DNA of 61,010 nucleotides from Streptomyces sp. GKU 895 (GCA_002027195.1 MWJO01000040.1:1-61010), one strand, 5' to 3'; positions 1 through 10,320 are shown, counted from the stretch's first letter. Notes: a model not told the origin generated them from the letters alone. A program made the numbers and translations.

Positions 1-1447
1 GCCGGCGGGCACTCCGTACGGGCGACTGGAGCGGCAGCCGCGGGAGCGACCGGCGATCGGCGATCGGCTGCGGGGCGGACCGGCGTCGGCATGGGCATCG
101 GCTGGGCTGCGGAGCGACCGGCTGTGCGGCGACCGGCTGCGGGGCGAGCGGCTGTGCGGCGACCGGCTGCGGCGCCGCCGGTACCGGCACGGGCGCCGCA
201 GGCACCGGTGCCGCCGCCATGGCCTGCGCGGCCAGCGGCATACCGACCCCGTTGCTCATCAGGCGGTCCACGGCCGCCGTACCCGAGCTGTAACTGGTCC
301 CGGTGGCCAGCTCGGGCACGGCGGCTCCCCTCCTGGTCCCGTAGAGCACCTGTTCCAGCGCGGACACCAGGCGACGCACGTCCGTCTGGGGGCGCACCAC
401 GAGACGCAGGAAGCGGCTGGACGAGCCGATCTTGTTGCCGCACTCGCGGACCAGGATCCGGTGCTCGGAGAGCAGCCGGTCCCGGACCACGGTGCCTTCG
501 GCGCCCACGGGGAGGCGGACGAAGAGGAAGTTGCCCTGGGAGGGATAGACGGTCAGACCGGGAAGGGCGGAGAGCTGGCTCGACATGTCGAGGCGGTCCC
601 GGCGGACCTGCTGGAGGCTCTGCGCGTACTCGGCGCCGTGCTCCTTGAGCATGAACACCACGTACTCGGCGAAGGCGTTGAGGTTCCACTTCGGCAGCAT
701 CGAGCGGACGCGGCCCGCGAGCGCCGGGTTGGCGACCAGGTAGCCGAAGCGGATGCCGTGCAGCCCGAAGTTCTTGCCGAGGCTTCTCAGCACGATCACG
801 TTCGGGCGCAGCATGGCCTCCTGCACCACGCTCGGCTCCGCCTCCGCGTCGGCGAACTCCAGGAAGCTCTCGTCGATGACGATCAGGTCGAGGTCGGCCA
901 TCGCGTCCATGAACTGCACGATCGCGTGCTTGTGGAGGAAGCCGCCGTCGGGGTTGTTGGGGTTGCAGATCACGGCCGCCCGGGTGCCGCGGGCCCGTAT
1001 GAACTCGGCGTACTGGGCGAGGTCGAGGGCGAAGCCGCTGGACTCCTGGAGCGGGAACATGTCGACCCGCTTGCCGGTCTCCATGGGCTGGTCGGTCCAC
1101 CGGCCGAAGGTGGGCACGGGGACGGCGAGGGACTCACGGACCAGCAAGTGGTCGATCCACGTGATCAGTTCGGTGGAGCCGTTTCCCATCGCCACGGCCT
1201 GCGGCGGGAGCTGGAGGAGGTTGCACAGTTCGGCGGTGATGGTGTCGGCGCTGGACGGGTAGTACGTGATGATGTCGCGCAGACGGCCGGCCATCTCGTC
1301 CCACATCCCCGGCGTGGGGAAGTAGGGGTTCACCGGAATACAGAAGTCGATCGGGCCGGCCCCGTCTCCCGCTGCCCGCGTCAGCGCCGCCATGGACGGG
1401 CTGTGTGCCGCGGTGCTGCGGAACAGCGAGGTGACGTTCTCGGCCAT
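1..1447 (-). CDS. PLP-dependent aminotransferase (HisC/CobD-like), 3' end cut by window edge
   Basis: Fold-type I, pyridoxal-phosphate aminotransferase of the histidinol-phosphate/threonine-phosphate group; the true substrate cannot be read from the sequence. The ATG at 1447 follows GGAGG. Visible motifs are CNPNNP near residue 161, IDESFLEFAD at about 191-200 (its Asp contacts the cofactor ring) and SLGKNFGLHG, in which Lys225 should form the Schiff base. RFLRLVVRP near the C-terminal end should hold the substrate carboxylate or phosphate. The catalytic fold ends near residue 370. An unusual Ala/Pro/Gln tail follows with repeats such as AAQPVAPQP, running off the left edge without a stop. 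Around 104-106 the reading changes from a Pro/Ala-rich to an Arg/Cys-rich phase; one extra C there would keep the tail Pro/Ala-rich, so a missing base is likely. Confidence 0.85.
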   Translation of the reverse strand, partial: MAENVTSLFRSTAAHSPSMAALTRAAGDGAGPIDFCIPVNPYFPTPGMWDEMAGRLRDIITYYPSSADTITAELCNLLQLPPQAVAMGNGSTELITWIDHLLVRESLAVPVPTFGRWTDQPMETGKRVDMFPLQESSGFALDLAQYAEFIRARGTRAAVICNPNNPDGGFLHKHAIVQFMDAMADLDLIVIDESFLEFADAEAEPSVVQEAMLRPNVIVLRSLGKNFGLHGIRFGYLVANPALAGRVRSMLPKWNLNAFAEYVVFMLKEHGAEYAQSLQQVRRDRLDMSSQLSALPGLTVYPSQGNFLFVRLPVGAEGTVVRDRLLSEHRILVRECGNKIGSSSRFLRLVVRPQTDVRRLVSALEQVLYGTRRGAAVPELATGTSYSSGTAAVDRLMSNGVGMPLAAQAMAAAPVPAAPVPVPAAPQPVAAQPLAPQPVAAQPVAPQPSRCPCRRRSAPQPIADRRSLPRLPLQSPVRSARR

Positions 1448-1609
1448 GGAACCTCCGTATGGGGCGGACCCGGTGGGGACGGCCGGGTCCGTCGTCTTTG
1501 GGTGGCCCGCGCGGGGGAGCACGGGCCGCTCATACATACGAAGGCCGGCGGGGCACTGTTCAACCGCTGAGAAATCGGTAAGAAGTTGTGCCCCACCTGT
1601 GAAGGAGTG
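1448..1609 (-). other. Intergenic leader of the aminotransferase with a stem-loop at 1465-1491
   Basis: The 162 bases between the epimerase stop and the aminotransferase start hold a perfect 9-bp stem (CGGACCCGG at 1465-1473 paired with CCGGGTCCG at 1483-1491). It ends 18 bases before the aminotransferase start. It has no T-run on the transcribed strand, so it could be a weak terminator of the epimerase transcript or a leader structure. No promoter is convincing. Confidence 0.4.
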
Positions 1610-2656
1610 TCAGGAGGGGAAGGAGTGCACGGTCGTGGACCGGTAGGTCTCCCCGGGCCGCAGCACGGTCGACGGGAAGTCCTCGTGGTTCGGGGAGTCG
1701 GGGTAGTGCTGGGTCTCCAGGCACACGGCGTCGCCCTGACGGTAGGTGCGGCCGGCGGGGCCGACCAGCGTGCCGTCGAGGAAGTTGCCCGAGTAGAACT
1801 GGATCCCTGGCTCGGTGGAGGCGATCCTCAGCACGCGGCCGGAGTCCGGGTCCCGGAGCGTGGCCACGTGCTCCGGCTCCGCCGTGATCCCCTTCTCCAG
1901 CACCCAGTTGTGGTCGTATCCCTTCGCCGCGAGCAGCTGCGGATGCCCGGTCCGCAGATTCCCGCCGATCGGCTTGGGCTCGCGGAAGTCGAACGGCGTG
2001 CCGTCCACCGGTGCCAGTTCGCCGGTCGGGATCAGACCGGCGTCCGTCGGCGTGAAGTGAGCGGCGGGGATGGTCAGTTCGTGGTGCTCGATCGTGCCGC
2101 TGCCCTCGCCCGCGAGGTTCCAGTAGACGTGGTTGGTGAGGTTGACGACCGTGGCCCTGTCGGTGGTGGCCTCGTAGTCGATGCGCCAGTCGCCCCCGGT
2201 GGTGAGGGTGTACGTCACCTGCGCCGTCAGCGTGCCGGGGTAGCCCATCTCGCCGTCCGGGGAGGTGTACGACAGCCGCAGGCCGACGTCGGTGCCCCGC
2301 TGGAACGGCTCGACGTCCCACACCACCGTGTCGAACCCGGCCTCGCCCCCGTGCAGGCTGTTCTCACCGTCGTCGACGGAGAGCTGGTACGTCTCGCCGT
2401 CCAGCGTGAACCGGCCCTTGCCGATGCGGTTGCCGTACCGGCCGATCAGCGCGCCGAAGTACGGGCTGGACGTGACGTAGTCCTCGAGGTGGTCGAAGCC
2501 CAGGGAGACGTTCGCGTACCGGCCGTGCCGGTCGGGGACCTCCAGGGACTGCACGATCCCGCCGTACGACAGGACCTGCATACGGGTGCCGCCGTTCTCC
2601 AGCGACCAGCGGTGGACGTCGGTGCCGTCGGTGAGCTTGCCGAAGAGTTCCTTCAC
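1610..2656 (-). CDS. Aldose 1-epimerase (galactose mutarotase family)
   Basis: Interconverts the alpha and beta anomers of free aldoses in the cytoplasm, so that imported sugar meets the anomer preference of the next enzyme. The 348-residue length is normal for GalM. Family marks are LSYGGIVQSLEVPD near the N-terminus, the substrate-binding NRIGKGRFTLDG segment, NSLHGG, TNHVYWNLAG with the catalytic-type histidine, and a C-terminal ETQHYPDSPNHEDFPS block containing the usual Glu region. The GTG start at 2656 has a strong GGGAGGAG site. The gene lies 64 bases after the GguB-type permease on the same strand, behind a hairpin at 2679-2702, so it is probably a weaker distal gene of that importer operon. 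A second paralogue lies at 32945-33919. Confidence 0.92.
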   Translation of the reverse strand: MKELFGKLTDGTDVHRWSLENGGTRMQVLSYGGIVQSLEVPDRHGRYANVSLGFDHLEDYVTSSPYFGALIGRYGNRIGKGRFTLDGETYQLSVDDGENSLHGGEAGFDTVVWDVEPFQRGTDVGLRLSYTSPDGEMGYPGTLTAQVTYTLTTGGDWRIDYEATTDRATVVNLTNHVYWNLAGEGSGTIEHHELTIPAAHFTPTDAGLIPTGELAPVDGTPFDFREPKPIGGNLRTGHPQLLAAKGYDHNWVLEKGITAEPEHVATLRDPDSGRVLRIASTEPGIQFYSGNFLDGTLVGPAGRTYRQGDAVCLETQHYPDSPNHEDFPSTVLRPGETYRSTTVHSFPS

Positions 2657-2678
2657 CGGATGTCTCCTCCCATGGGAA

Positions 2679-2702
2679 GGGCCCCGCCTTCCGACGGGGC
2701 CC
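2679..2702 (-). terminator. Stem-loop between permease and epimerase
   Basis: An 8-bp perfect GC stem (GGGCCCCG with CGGGGCCC, loop CCTTCCGA) lies directly downstream of the permease on the minus strand and just before the epimerase ribosome-binding site. It lacks a long T-run, so partial read-through into the epimerase is likely. Confidence 0.55.
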
Positions 2703-2720
2703 GACCGGTCGACCTGTGTG

Positions 2721-3961
2721 CTACGAACCGGACTTGCGCTTGTTCCACACGTCGAACCCGACCGCGGCCAGCAGGGCGAGGCCCTTGATGACCTGCTGCC
2801 AGTCGGAGCCGACGCTGAGAAGGTTCATGCCGTTGTTGAGAACACCGAGGACGAGACCGCCGATGATCGCGCCGAGGACGGTGCCGACACCGCCGCTCAT
2901 CGACGCGCCACCGATGAACGCCGAGGCGATGGCCTCGAGTTCGTAGTTCAGGCCCGCCTTCGGGGACGCCGCGTTCAGGCGCGCGGCGATGGCCAGACCC
3001 GCCAGGGCCGCGAGGGCGCCCATGTTCAGGAAGACCAGGAAGGTGACCTTCTTGTCCTTCACACCGGACAGCTTCGCGGCCGGCAGGTTGCCGCCGATCG
3101 CGTAGATGTGCCGGCCGAAGATCGAGTTGCGCATCAGGTAGCCGTAGCCGACGACCAGGCCGCCCAGGATGAGCAGGACGATCGGGGCGCCCTTGTAGCT
3201 GGCGAGCAGCATGGTGACGACGAGGATCGCGGCGACGATCGAGACGAGCTTGAGCAGGAAGAGGTTCCTGGGCAGCACGTCGAGGGAGAACTCCTGCTGG
3301 CGCCTGCGGTCGCGGACCTCCTGGACGACCACGAAGACGATCAGGGCGAGGCCGAGCAGGAGCGTGATGTTGTGGTAGTTGGTCTCCGGGCCGGTCTCCG
3401 GCAGGAAGCCGTTGCCGATCTTCTGCAGGCCGCTCGGGAAGGGGCCGAGGGTCTGGCCCTCCAGCAGGATCTCGGTGAAGCCGCGGAAGACCAGCATGCC
3501 CGCGAGGGTGACGATGAACGAGGGTATGCCGAGATACGCGATGAGGAAGCCCTGCGCCGCGCCCGCACCGGCGCCGACCACCAGGCACAGCACCACCGCG
3601 AGCGGCCACGCCACGTCGTGCTGGACGGTCAGTACGGCCGCGAACGCGCCGACGAACGCCGTGACCGAGCCGACCGACAGGTCGATGTGGCCGGCGATGA
3701 TGACCAGCATCATGCCGATCGCGAGGATCAGGACGTAGCTGTTCTGCAGGACCAGGTTGGAGACGTTGCGCGGCAGCAGCAGGTCGCCGTCGGTCCACAC
3801 CGCGAAGAGCGCGACGATCAGGCCGAGGGCGATCAGCATGCCGTACTGGCGCATGTTGCGGCGCAGGCCGTCCAGCATCAACTGAAGCAGGTTCTCGCCG
3901 GAGGCCGATCCGCTCTTGCCCGGCGGCGCCGGGGCCGGCGTCTTGGCGGTCACATCCGTGC

Positions 3962-3965
<4 letters not shown>
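2721..3965 (-). CDS. Sugar ABC transporter permease (GguB/XylH-like)
   Basis: Inner-membrane permease of a CUT2-family pentose/hexose importer, 414 residues with about ten hydrophobic segments. It carries the CUT2 signatures IIAGHIDLSVGSV (about residues 90-102), GIPSFIVTLAGMLVFRG and, near the C-terminus, AIASAFIGGASMSGGVGTVLGAIIGG. The cytoplasmic N-terminus is Pro/Lys/Gly-rich and the C-terminus ends in a basic KRKSGS. The ATG at 3965 overlaps the stop of the ATPase gene (ATGA), which shows tight translational coupling. Operon order is binding protein, ATPase, permease, as in ChvE-GguA-GguB systems. Transport of xylose, arabinose or galactose is inferred from family only. Confidence 0.93.
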
Positions 3966-5512
<1,547 letters not shown>

Positions 5513-5564
5513 GGTCGTGCCTTCCAATCTCTGTCTGGTGCAGACGACTACAGCCGGGGGCTGA

Positions 5565-6671
5565 TTACTTGAGCTCACCCTCGGTGTAGTAGCCACCGTC
5601 GACCAGGACCTGCTTGTAGTTGGTCTTGTCGACGCTCACCGGCTTGAGCAGGTAGGCGGGGACGACCTTGGAGCCGTTGTCGTAGGTCTTGGTGTCGTTG
5701 GTCTCGGGCTTCTTGTCGTTGAGGACCGCGTCCACCATGTTCGCCGCGACCTTGGCGAGCTCACGGGTGTCCTTGTAGACGGTCTGCGTCTGCTCGCCCG
5801 CGATGATCGACTTCACGGAGGCCAGCTCGGCGTCCTGACCGGTGAGGACCGGCAGCGGCTTGGACTTGGTGCCGTAGCCGTCGGACTTCAGCGCCGACAG
5901 GATGCCGATGGAGATGCCGTCGTACGGCGAGAGCACCGCGTCGACCCGGCCGGACTTGTAGGAGCCGGTCAGGATGTCGTCCATGCGGCGCTGGGCGGTG
6001 GCGCCGTCCCAGCGCAGGGTGGTGACCTTGTTGAGGTCGACCTGGCCGGACTTGACGACGAGCTTCTTGGAGTCGATGTACGGCTTCAGGACGCTCATCG
6101 CGCCGTTGAAGAAGTACTTGGTGTTGTTGTCGTCGTTGGAGCCGGCGAACAGCTCGATGTTGAAGGGGCCCTTGCCGCTCGCCAGGCCCAGCTTCTCGAC
6201 GATGTAGTTGGCCTGGAGCTCGCCGACCTTGGTGTTGTCGAAGGAGGCGTAGTAGTCGACGTTCGGCGTGCCGAGGATCAGGCGGTCGTAGGCGATGACC
6301 GGGATGCCCGCGTCCTTGGCCTCCTGGAGGACGTTGTTGAGCGACTTGTTGTCGATCGCGGCGACGATCAGCGCCTTGACGCCCTGCGTGATCAGGTTCT
6401 CGATCTGGGAGACCTGCTGGTCGGGCTCGTCCTCGCCGTAGACCAGCTTGGTCTTGTAGCCCAGCTTCTGCAGGTTGCTCTCGACGTTCTTGCCGTCGGC
6501 GATCCAGCGCTCCGAGGACTTGGTCGGCATCGCGATACCGATGGTGCCGCCCTTGGCGTCGCCCTTGCTTTCCGCGCTGCCGCCTTCGCTGTCCTGGCCA
6601 CAGGCGGTCAGGGAGAGGGCGAGGACGGCCGAGGTGGCTATGGCGGAGAGTGCAGCTCTGCGGTTAAGCAT
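5565..6671 (-). CDS. Sugar-binding lipoprotein (ChvE-like) of the GguAB importer
   Basis: Extracellular solute receptor of the importer, a type I periplasmic-binding fold of about 368 residues. The signal peptide has NRR, a hydrophobic core and the lipobox LTAC with Cys24, so it should be anchored to the outer face of the membrane. An acidic Gly/Ser linker follows. Typical CUT2 binding-protein features are GIAMPTKSSERWIADG, QISQIENLITQGVKALIVAAID and VLTGQDAELASVKSI near the C-terminus. Several ATGs stand in a row; the one at 6671 is best spaced (8 bases) from AAGGA. It is the first gene of the operon. The 144-base upstream region lacks the palindrome found before neighbouring operons. Confidence 0.92.
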   Translation of the reverse strand: MLNRRAALSAIATSAVLALSLTACGQDSEGGSAESKGDAKGGTIGIAMPTKSSERWIADGKNVESNLQKLGYKTKLVYGEDEPDQQVSQIENLITQGVKALIVAAIDNKSLNNVLQEAKDAGIPVIAYDRLILGTPNVDYYASFDNTKVGELQANYIVEKLGLASGKGPFNIELFAGSNDDNNTKYFFNGAMSVLKPYIDSKKLVVKSGQVDLNKVTTLRWDGATAQRRMDDILTGSYKSGRVDAVLSPYDGISIGILSALKSDGYGTKSKPLPVLTGQDAELASVKSIIAGEQTQTVYKDTRELAKVAANMVDAVLNDKKPETNDTKTYDNGSKVVPAYLLKPVSVDKTNYKQVLVDGGYYTEGELK

Positions 6672-6815
6672 GATCATCATCCTTGATGGTCTAGGGGAGT
6701 GGCCAGGGCGATCCGCGGTGCGAGCGCCTGTCCAGTGGTGCGAGGTCGAACCGAGAAGTTGTGTCGGAGTCTGTTCGACTCCGTCGGCTTCTGTGAAGGG
6801 GCGTTGTCCGGAACG

Positions 6816-7784
6816 TTATGCAGGCGTTTCGAACCGCTTCAGCGCGCCCGGCAGTCGCGAGCCGAGCGGCGCCATGGCGCCGTCCGCTCCGTGCCGCGCG
6901 AGCAGGTCCAGGGCGAGCCGTCCGCGCCGCACTCTTTCCTTGGCGGTGGACAGCGTGAGCTCGCGCATGTGATGGCCGTAGGGGTAGATCCCCGGGGCCT
7001 TCGACAGGCCGAACTTCAGATAGAGCGGGGCGCCGCGCCGGATCAGCTCGGCGACCTCGTACATCCGGACATAGCCGCCGAGATCGTCGGGCGCCTCGAT
7101 GTACATGTCCATGGGAGCGCCCGACACCCGTCGGATCTCCGTGAGTTGATCGAGCGTCAGGTCGCTGGGCACGTTGATCGAGTCGCCGCCGAGGTTCTCG
7201 TAGACGGCGTACGCGGCCGGGTTGACCGGCCCGATCAGCGCCGACACCTTCAGCGTGGTGTCGGCCGGGATGATCCCGGCGACACGCGCCCGGTGCAGCG
7301 TCCACAGCACGCCCTCGTCGGCGACGAGCAGGCACTTCACGCCCAGCTCGGTGGCCCGGACGGCGTCTTCGACGCACCCGGCGACCGCGTCGTGGCCGCG
7401 GGCGCGCAGCCCGCCGCCCTTGGAGTCGGTGCGGGTGGAGCCGCCGATGTCCCAGGTGCCGCGCGGGCCGGTGAACAGGCAGAGCTCGATGTCGCGTTCG
7501 GCGGTCGCCTCGACCATCTCGGTGATCTCGGCGTCGGTGAGCATCCACACGCCGCTGCCCTGGCTGATCCGGTGGATCGGGACGTCGAGCCGCGAGGACT
7601 CCTTGAGGACCACCGAGAGGGCCTCGGGGCCCTCCACGGAAGGCACTTCGGTGCGCCAGCGGCCGCCACCGGGGAAGGTGTGCGGAGAGGCGTCGGCCGG
7701 GTCGAGGGCGGGAGCACCCAGGCCGAGCGCGGCAAGCGCCTGCTCACCGGGTCGTCGGGCCGCGCTGGCGGTGGTCTCGGTCAC
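6816..7784 (-). CDS. TIM-barrel protein of unknown function (often labelled U32-peptidase-like)
   Basis: A protein of about 322 residues whose alternating beta/alpha pattern suggests a TIM barrel, for example LGVKCLLVADEG, TTLKVSALIGPVNP and SINVPSDLTLDQL. Similar Streptomyces proteins are often labelled U32 peptidase, but I see no established protease motif, so the function is unassigned. Its place between the binding-protein gene and the dehydrogenase/dehydratase pair suggests a step in sugar-acid catabolism, perhaps an aldolase- or isomerase-like reaction (inference). The GTG at 7784 is chosen because AAGGA sits six bases upstream; the next in-frame ATG, further out, has no such site. The palindrome at 7800-7812 lies just before the start. 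Confidence 0.75.
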   Translation of the reverse strand: MTETTASAARRPGEQALAALGLGAPALDPADASPHTFPGGGRWRTEVPSVEGPEALSVVLKESSRLDVPIHRISQGSGVWMLTDAEITEMVEATAERDIELCLFTGPRGTWDIGGSTRTDSKGGGLRARGHDAVAGCVEDAVRATELGVKCLLVADEGVLWTLHRARVAGIIPADTTLKVSALIGPVNPAAYAVYENLGGDSINVPSDLTLDQLTEIRRVSGAPMDMYIEAPDDLGGYVRMYEVAELIRRGAPLYLKFGLSKAPGIYPYGHHMRELTLSTAKERVRRGRLALDLLARHGADGAMAPLGSRLPGALKRFETPA

Positions 7785-7799
7785 AAGCTGTCCTTCGTG

Positions 7800-7812
7800 T
7801 TCGATATATCGG
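7800..7812. promoter_or_regulatory. Candidate operator, copy 1 of TTCGAWATWTCGG
   Basis: TTCGATATATCGG contains the perfect 10-bp palindrome CGATATATCG and ends 16 bases before the GTG of the TIM-barrel gene. Related sites lie at 10109-10121 and 11421-11433, all upstream of genes in the sugar island. A binding site for a shared repressor is inferred; the regulator is not identified. Confidence 0.5.
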
Positions 7813-7858
7813 ACGTGGATCGCGGCTCTGCGTGCAACAAGGCTTAGGGACATTGGAT

Positions 7859-7900
7859 GTACGCCGGTACGAAGTCGTCAGGTACTCCGTACCGGCGTAC
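7859..7900. repeat. 13-bp perfect inverted repeat
   Basis: GTACGCCGGTACG at 7859-7871 pairs perfectly with CGTACCGGCGTAC at 7888-7900 around a 16-base loop. It sits just downstream of the dehydrogenase stop on the minus strand and upstream of the TIM-barrel gene. No T-run follows, so either a factor-independent terminator of the actinobacterial L-shaped kind or a regulatory structure is possible. Confidence 0.5.
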
Positions 7901-7914
7901 GGCTCAAAGGGGTG

Positions 7915-8919
7915 TCATGGTTTGAGGAGGACCTTGCCGACGGCCGGGTCGCCGGACCCGACCAGCTCGATGGCCTGCGGGAACTCCTCCAGCGGCAGCT
8001 CGTGCGTGACGAGCGGCAGCGGATCGAGCAGCCCGGCCCCGAAGACCCGCACCGTGTGCGCCCAGGCGTCCGGCGGCGCCCCGAACACGGTGTGCACCTC
8101 CAGCTGCCGTACGACGAGATCGGTGGGGTCCAGTCCGTCCGCGCCCGGCGCCGGGATGCCCGTCAGGACGAGCCGGCCGCCGCGTCTGAGCAGCGAGGCC
8201 GCGGTGTTCGCGGCCGACGCCGACCCGGCGGTCTCGATGACGACGTCGAAGTCGGCGGGGAGCTCCTGGTCGCGGGTGCGGAAGTCGGTGGCGCCGAAGG
8301 TCTTCGACAGCTCCGCGCGGTCCGGGCGGGTGCCCACCACCAGCAGCTCCGCGGGCGAGCCGGCCCGCAGGAACTGCACGGCGAACATCCCGAGCGTGCC
8401 CGTGCCCACCACGGCGACCCGCTCACCGGGCCGCGCGTTCGCCTTCAGCGCGGCGGCCGCGATGCACGCGGCCGGCTCCAGCAGCGCCGCCGCCGTCAGG
8501 TCGGCGTCGTCCGGCAGGGCGTGCAGCAGCCGGGCCGGCAGGGTGAGGGTGGCGGCCATGGCGCCGGGCTGGGTGAAGCCCGTCTCCTCGTAGCCGTCCG
8601 TGCACAGCGTGGTCTCGCCCGCGTGGCAGCGGTCGCAGACCTGGCAGTTGCGGAAGCCCTCGCCGACCACCTTGCGGCCGACCAGCGACTCCGGCACGGC
8701 CGGGCCCACGGCCTCGACCGTGCCGGACCACTCGTGGCCCGGGGTGAGCGGGTAACGGACGTACCCCTCGGGCCGGTTGCCCTGGTACACCTCGCGGTCG
8801 CTGCCGCAGATGCCGACCGCGTGGACGCGGACCAGGGCCTCGCCGGCACCGGGCGCACGCGGGGTGTGCGCGACGAGCTCGTGCTCGCCGGGCGCCCCGA
8901 TGACGACCGCGCTGCTCAC
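7915..8919 (-). CDS. Zinc-dependent alcohol/polyol dehydrogenase (MDR family)
   Basis: NAD(P)-dependent medium-chain dehydrogenase of 334 residues that should oxidise a secondary alcohol of a sugar or sugar acid. The catalytic zinc is held by the Cys of GICGSD and the GHE motif; the structural zinc by four cysteines in CQVCDRCHAGETTLC. The Rossmann motif is VVGTGTLGMFA. The GTG at 8919 overlaps the stop of the dehydratase gene (GTGA), so the two are translationally coupled and probably act in one pathway, such as galactonate or a related aldonate. The exact substrate cannot be deduced. A longer in-frame start is possible but would overlap the upstream coding region more deeply. Confidence 0.9.
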   Translation of the reverse strand: MSSAVVIGAPGEHELVAHTPRAPGAGEALVRVHAVGICGSDREVYQGNRPEGYVRYPLTPGHEWSGTVEAVGPAVPESLVGRKVVGEGFRNCQVCDRCHAGETTLCTDGYEETGFTQPGAMAATLTLPARLLHALPDDADLTAAALLEPAACIAAAALKANARPGERVAVVGTGTLGMFAVQFLRAGSPAELLVVGTRPDRAELSKTFGATDFRTRDQELPADFDVVIETAGSASAANTAASLLRRGGRLVLTGIPAPGADGLDPTDLVVRQLEVHTVFGAPPDAWAHTVRVFGAGLLDPLPLVTHELPLEEFPQAIELVGSGDPAVGKVLLKP

Positions 8920-10076
8920 TGCTGGGTGCCCTTCGGCTTGCGCTGCTCCCAGCCCTCGGCCCACAGGTCGAAGCGGGCCTGCTGCTGCGGGAACTCGGCG
9001 GCGGCGTCGACGTCCAGCTCGACACCGAGACCCGGCTCGTGCGACAGCTCGAAGTACCCGTCCACGACCTTCGGGGCGCCCTTGACGACCTTCTTGATCT
9101 CCGCGTCGGCGAAGTCGTTGAAGTGCTCGAGGATCTTGAAGTTCGGGGCGGTGAAGCCGACCTGGAGGGAGGCGGCGGTCAGCACCGGGCCGCCCACGTT
9201 GTGCGGGGCGACCAGCATGTAGTGGGTCTCGGCGGTCGCGGCCAGCTTCCGGGTCTCCCAGATGCCGCCGATGTGGCCGACGTCGGGCTGGATGATGTCC
9301 ACGGCCTGGCTCTCGAAGAGCTCGCGGAACTCGATCCGGTCGTGGATGCGCTCACCGGTGGCGACCGGCATGTCGACCTTGGCGGCGACCTTCTCCAGCG
9401 CCTTGAGGTTCTCCGGCGGCACCGGCTCCTCCAGCCACGCGGGCTTGAAGGGCGCGAGGTCCTTGGCGAGGCGGACGGCGGTGGCGGGGGAGAAGCGGCC
9501 GTGCATCTCCAGCATCAGCTCGGCGTCCGGACCGATGGCGTCCCGGACGGCCTCGATGAGCGAGACGGCGTACAGGCTCTGCTCGTGGTCGAGCTCGAAG
9601 TGCCCGGTGCCGAAGGGGTCGATCTTGAGCGCCTTGTAACCGCGCTCCATGACGCCCCGGGCGGCCTTGTGGTAGGCCTCCGGGGTGCGCTCGGTGGTGT
9701 ACCAGCCGTTGGCGTAGGCCTTGACCTTGTCGGTGACCTTGCCGCCGAGCAGCTGCCAGACCGGGACGCCGAGGGCCTTGCCCTTGATGTCCCAGCAGGC
9801 CATCTCGATCACGGCGATACCGGACATCACGATCTCGCCCGCACGGCCGTAGTCGCCGTACTTCATCCGCTTGACCAGATCCTCGACAGCGAACGGGTCC
9901 GACCCGAGAATGTGGTTGGTCTTCGCCTCGTGCAGATAGCCGAGCAGGGCGTCGGTGTGGCCCAGCATGCGGGTCTCGCCGACTCCGGTGAGTCCCTCGT
10001 CGGTGTGCACCTGGACGTAGGTCAGGTTGCGCCATGGCGTCCCGACCACGTGCGTGCTGATTCCCGTGATGCGCAC
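8916..10076 (-). CDS. Enolase-superfamily sugar-acid dehydratase (galactonate dehydratase-like)
   Basis: Mandelate racemase/muconate lactonizing enzyme family, 386 residues. Such enzymes abstract the proton next to a carboxylate and dehydrate aldonates to 2-keto-3-deoxy acids. Visible active-site pieces are ALKIDPFGTG, the metal-site strand LMLEMHGRFS (Glu and His), WLEEPVPPEN and VATGERI (metal Glu residues), the IIQPDVGHIGG Asp and APHNVGGP (His base). The His pair after the first metal ligand and the HNVGGP loop fit the galactonate dehydratase (DgoD) subgroup, but L-sugar acids are also possible. First gene of a two-gene leftward operon, divergent from the LacI-family regulator. Confidence 0.88.
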   Translation of the reverse strand: MRITGISTHVVGTPWRNLTYVQVHTDEGLTGVGETRMLGHTDALLGYLHEAKTNHILGSDPFAVEDLVKRMKYGDYGRAGEIVMSGIAVIEMACWDIKGKALGVPVWQLLGGKVTDKVKAYANGWYTTERTPEAYHKAARGVMERGYKALKIDPFGTGHFELDHEQSLYAVSLIEAVRDAIGPDAELMLEMHGRFSPATAVRLAKDLAPFKPAWLEEPVPPENLKALEKVAAKVDMPVATGERIHDRIEFRELFESQAVDIIQPDVGHIGGIWETRKLAATAETHYMLVAPHNVGGPVLTAASLQVGFTAPNFKILEHFNDFADAEIKKVVKGAPKVVDGYFELSHEPGLGVELDVDAAAEFPQQQARFDLWAEGWEQRKPKGTQQ

Positions 10077-10108
10077 GTCAGCTACTCCCTAGGCTCTGAA
10101 GCTTGTTG

Positions 10109-10135
10109 TTCGAAATTTCGGCTCACGTTCGAAAT
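10109..10135. promoter_or_regulatory. Candidate operator, copy 2 of TTCGAWATWTCGG plus an extra half-site
   Basis: TTCGAAATTTCGG (10109-10121) contains the perfect palindrome CGAAATTTCG. Its left part, GTTCGAAAT (10108-10116), is repeated exactly at 10127-10135, a 19-base period or about two helical turns. It lies 33 bases upstream of the dehydratase ATG. Double occupancy by a dimeric regulator is inferred. Confidence 0.55.
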
Positions 10136-10304
10136 GCTGGCCTGACGGTAAGGACGTCTCGGTCGGGGTGTCAATGGGTCGGAGGGTCGAACAGCGTAAC
10201 GGTCTTGATGACGCGCACATCCGTCCGGGATCTCAACTGCCGCAGCCTGCGGCGTTATTCAACCGTGACGACTTCCCCGATGCAGCCCTCTTGACCGGCA
10301 CGAA

Positions 10305-10320
10305 TTGTTAGCGCTCACAA
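10305..10320. promoter_or_regulatory. LacI-family operator (near-ideal lac operator)
   Basis: TTGTTAGCGCTCACAA matches the symmetric E. coli lac operator core TTGTGAGCGCTCACAA at 15 of 16 positions, with the AGCGCT centre typical of LacI-family sites. It lies 46 bases before the GTG of the LacI-family gene and 229 bases from the divergent dehydratase, so autoregulation is likely. The whole 289-base intergenic region (10077-10365) holds this site and copy 2 of the other motif. Confidence 0.7.
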
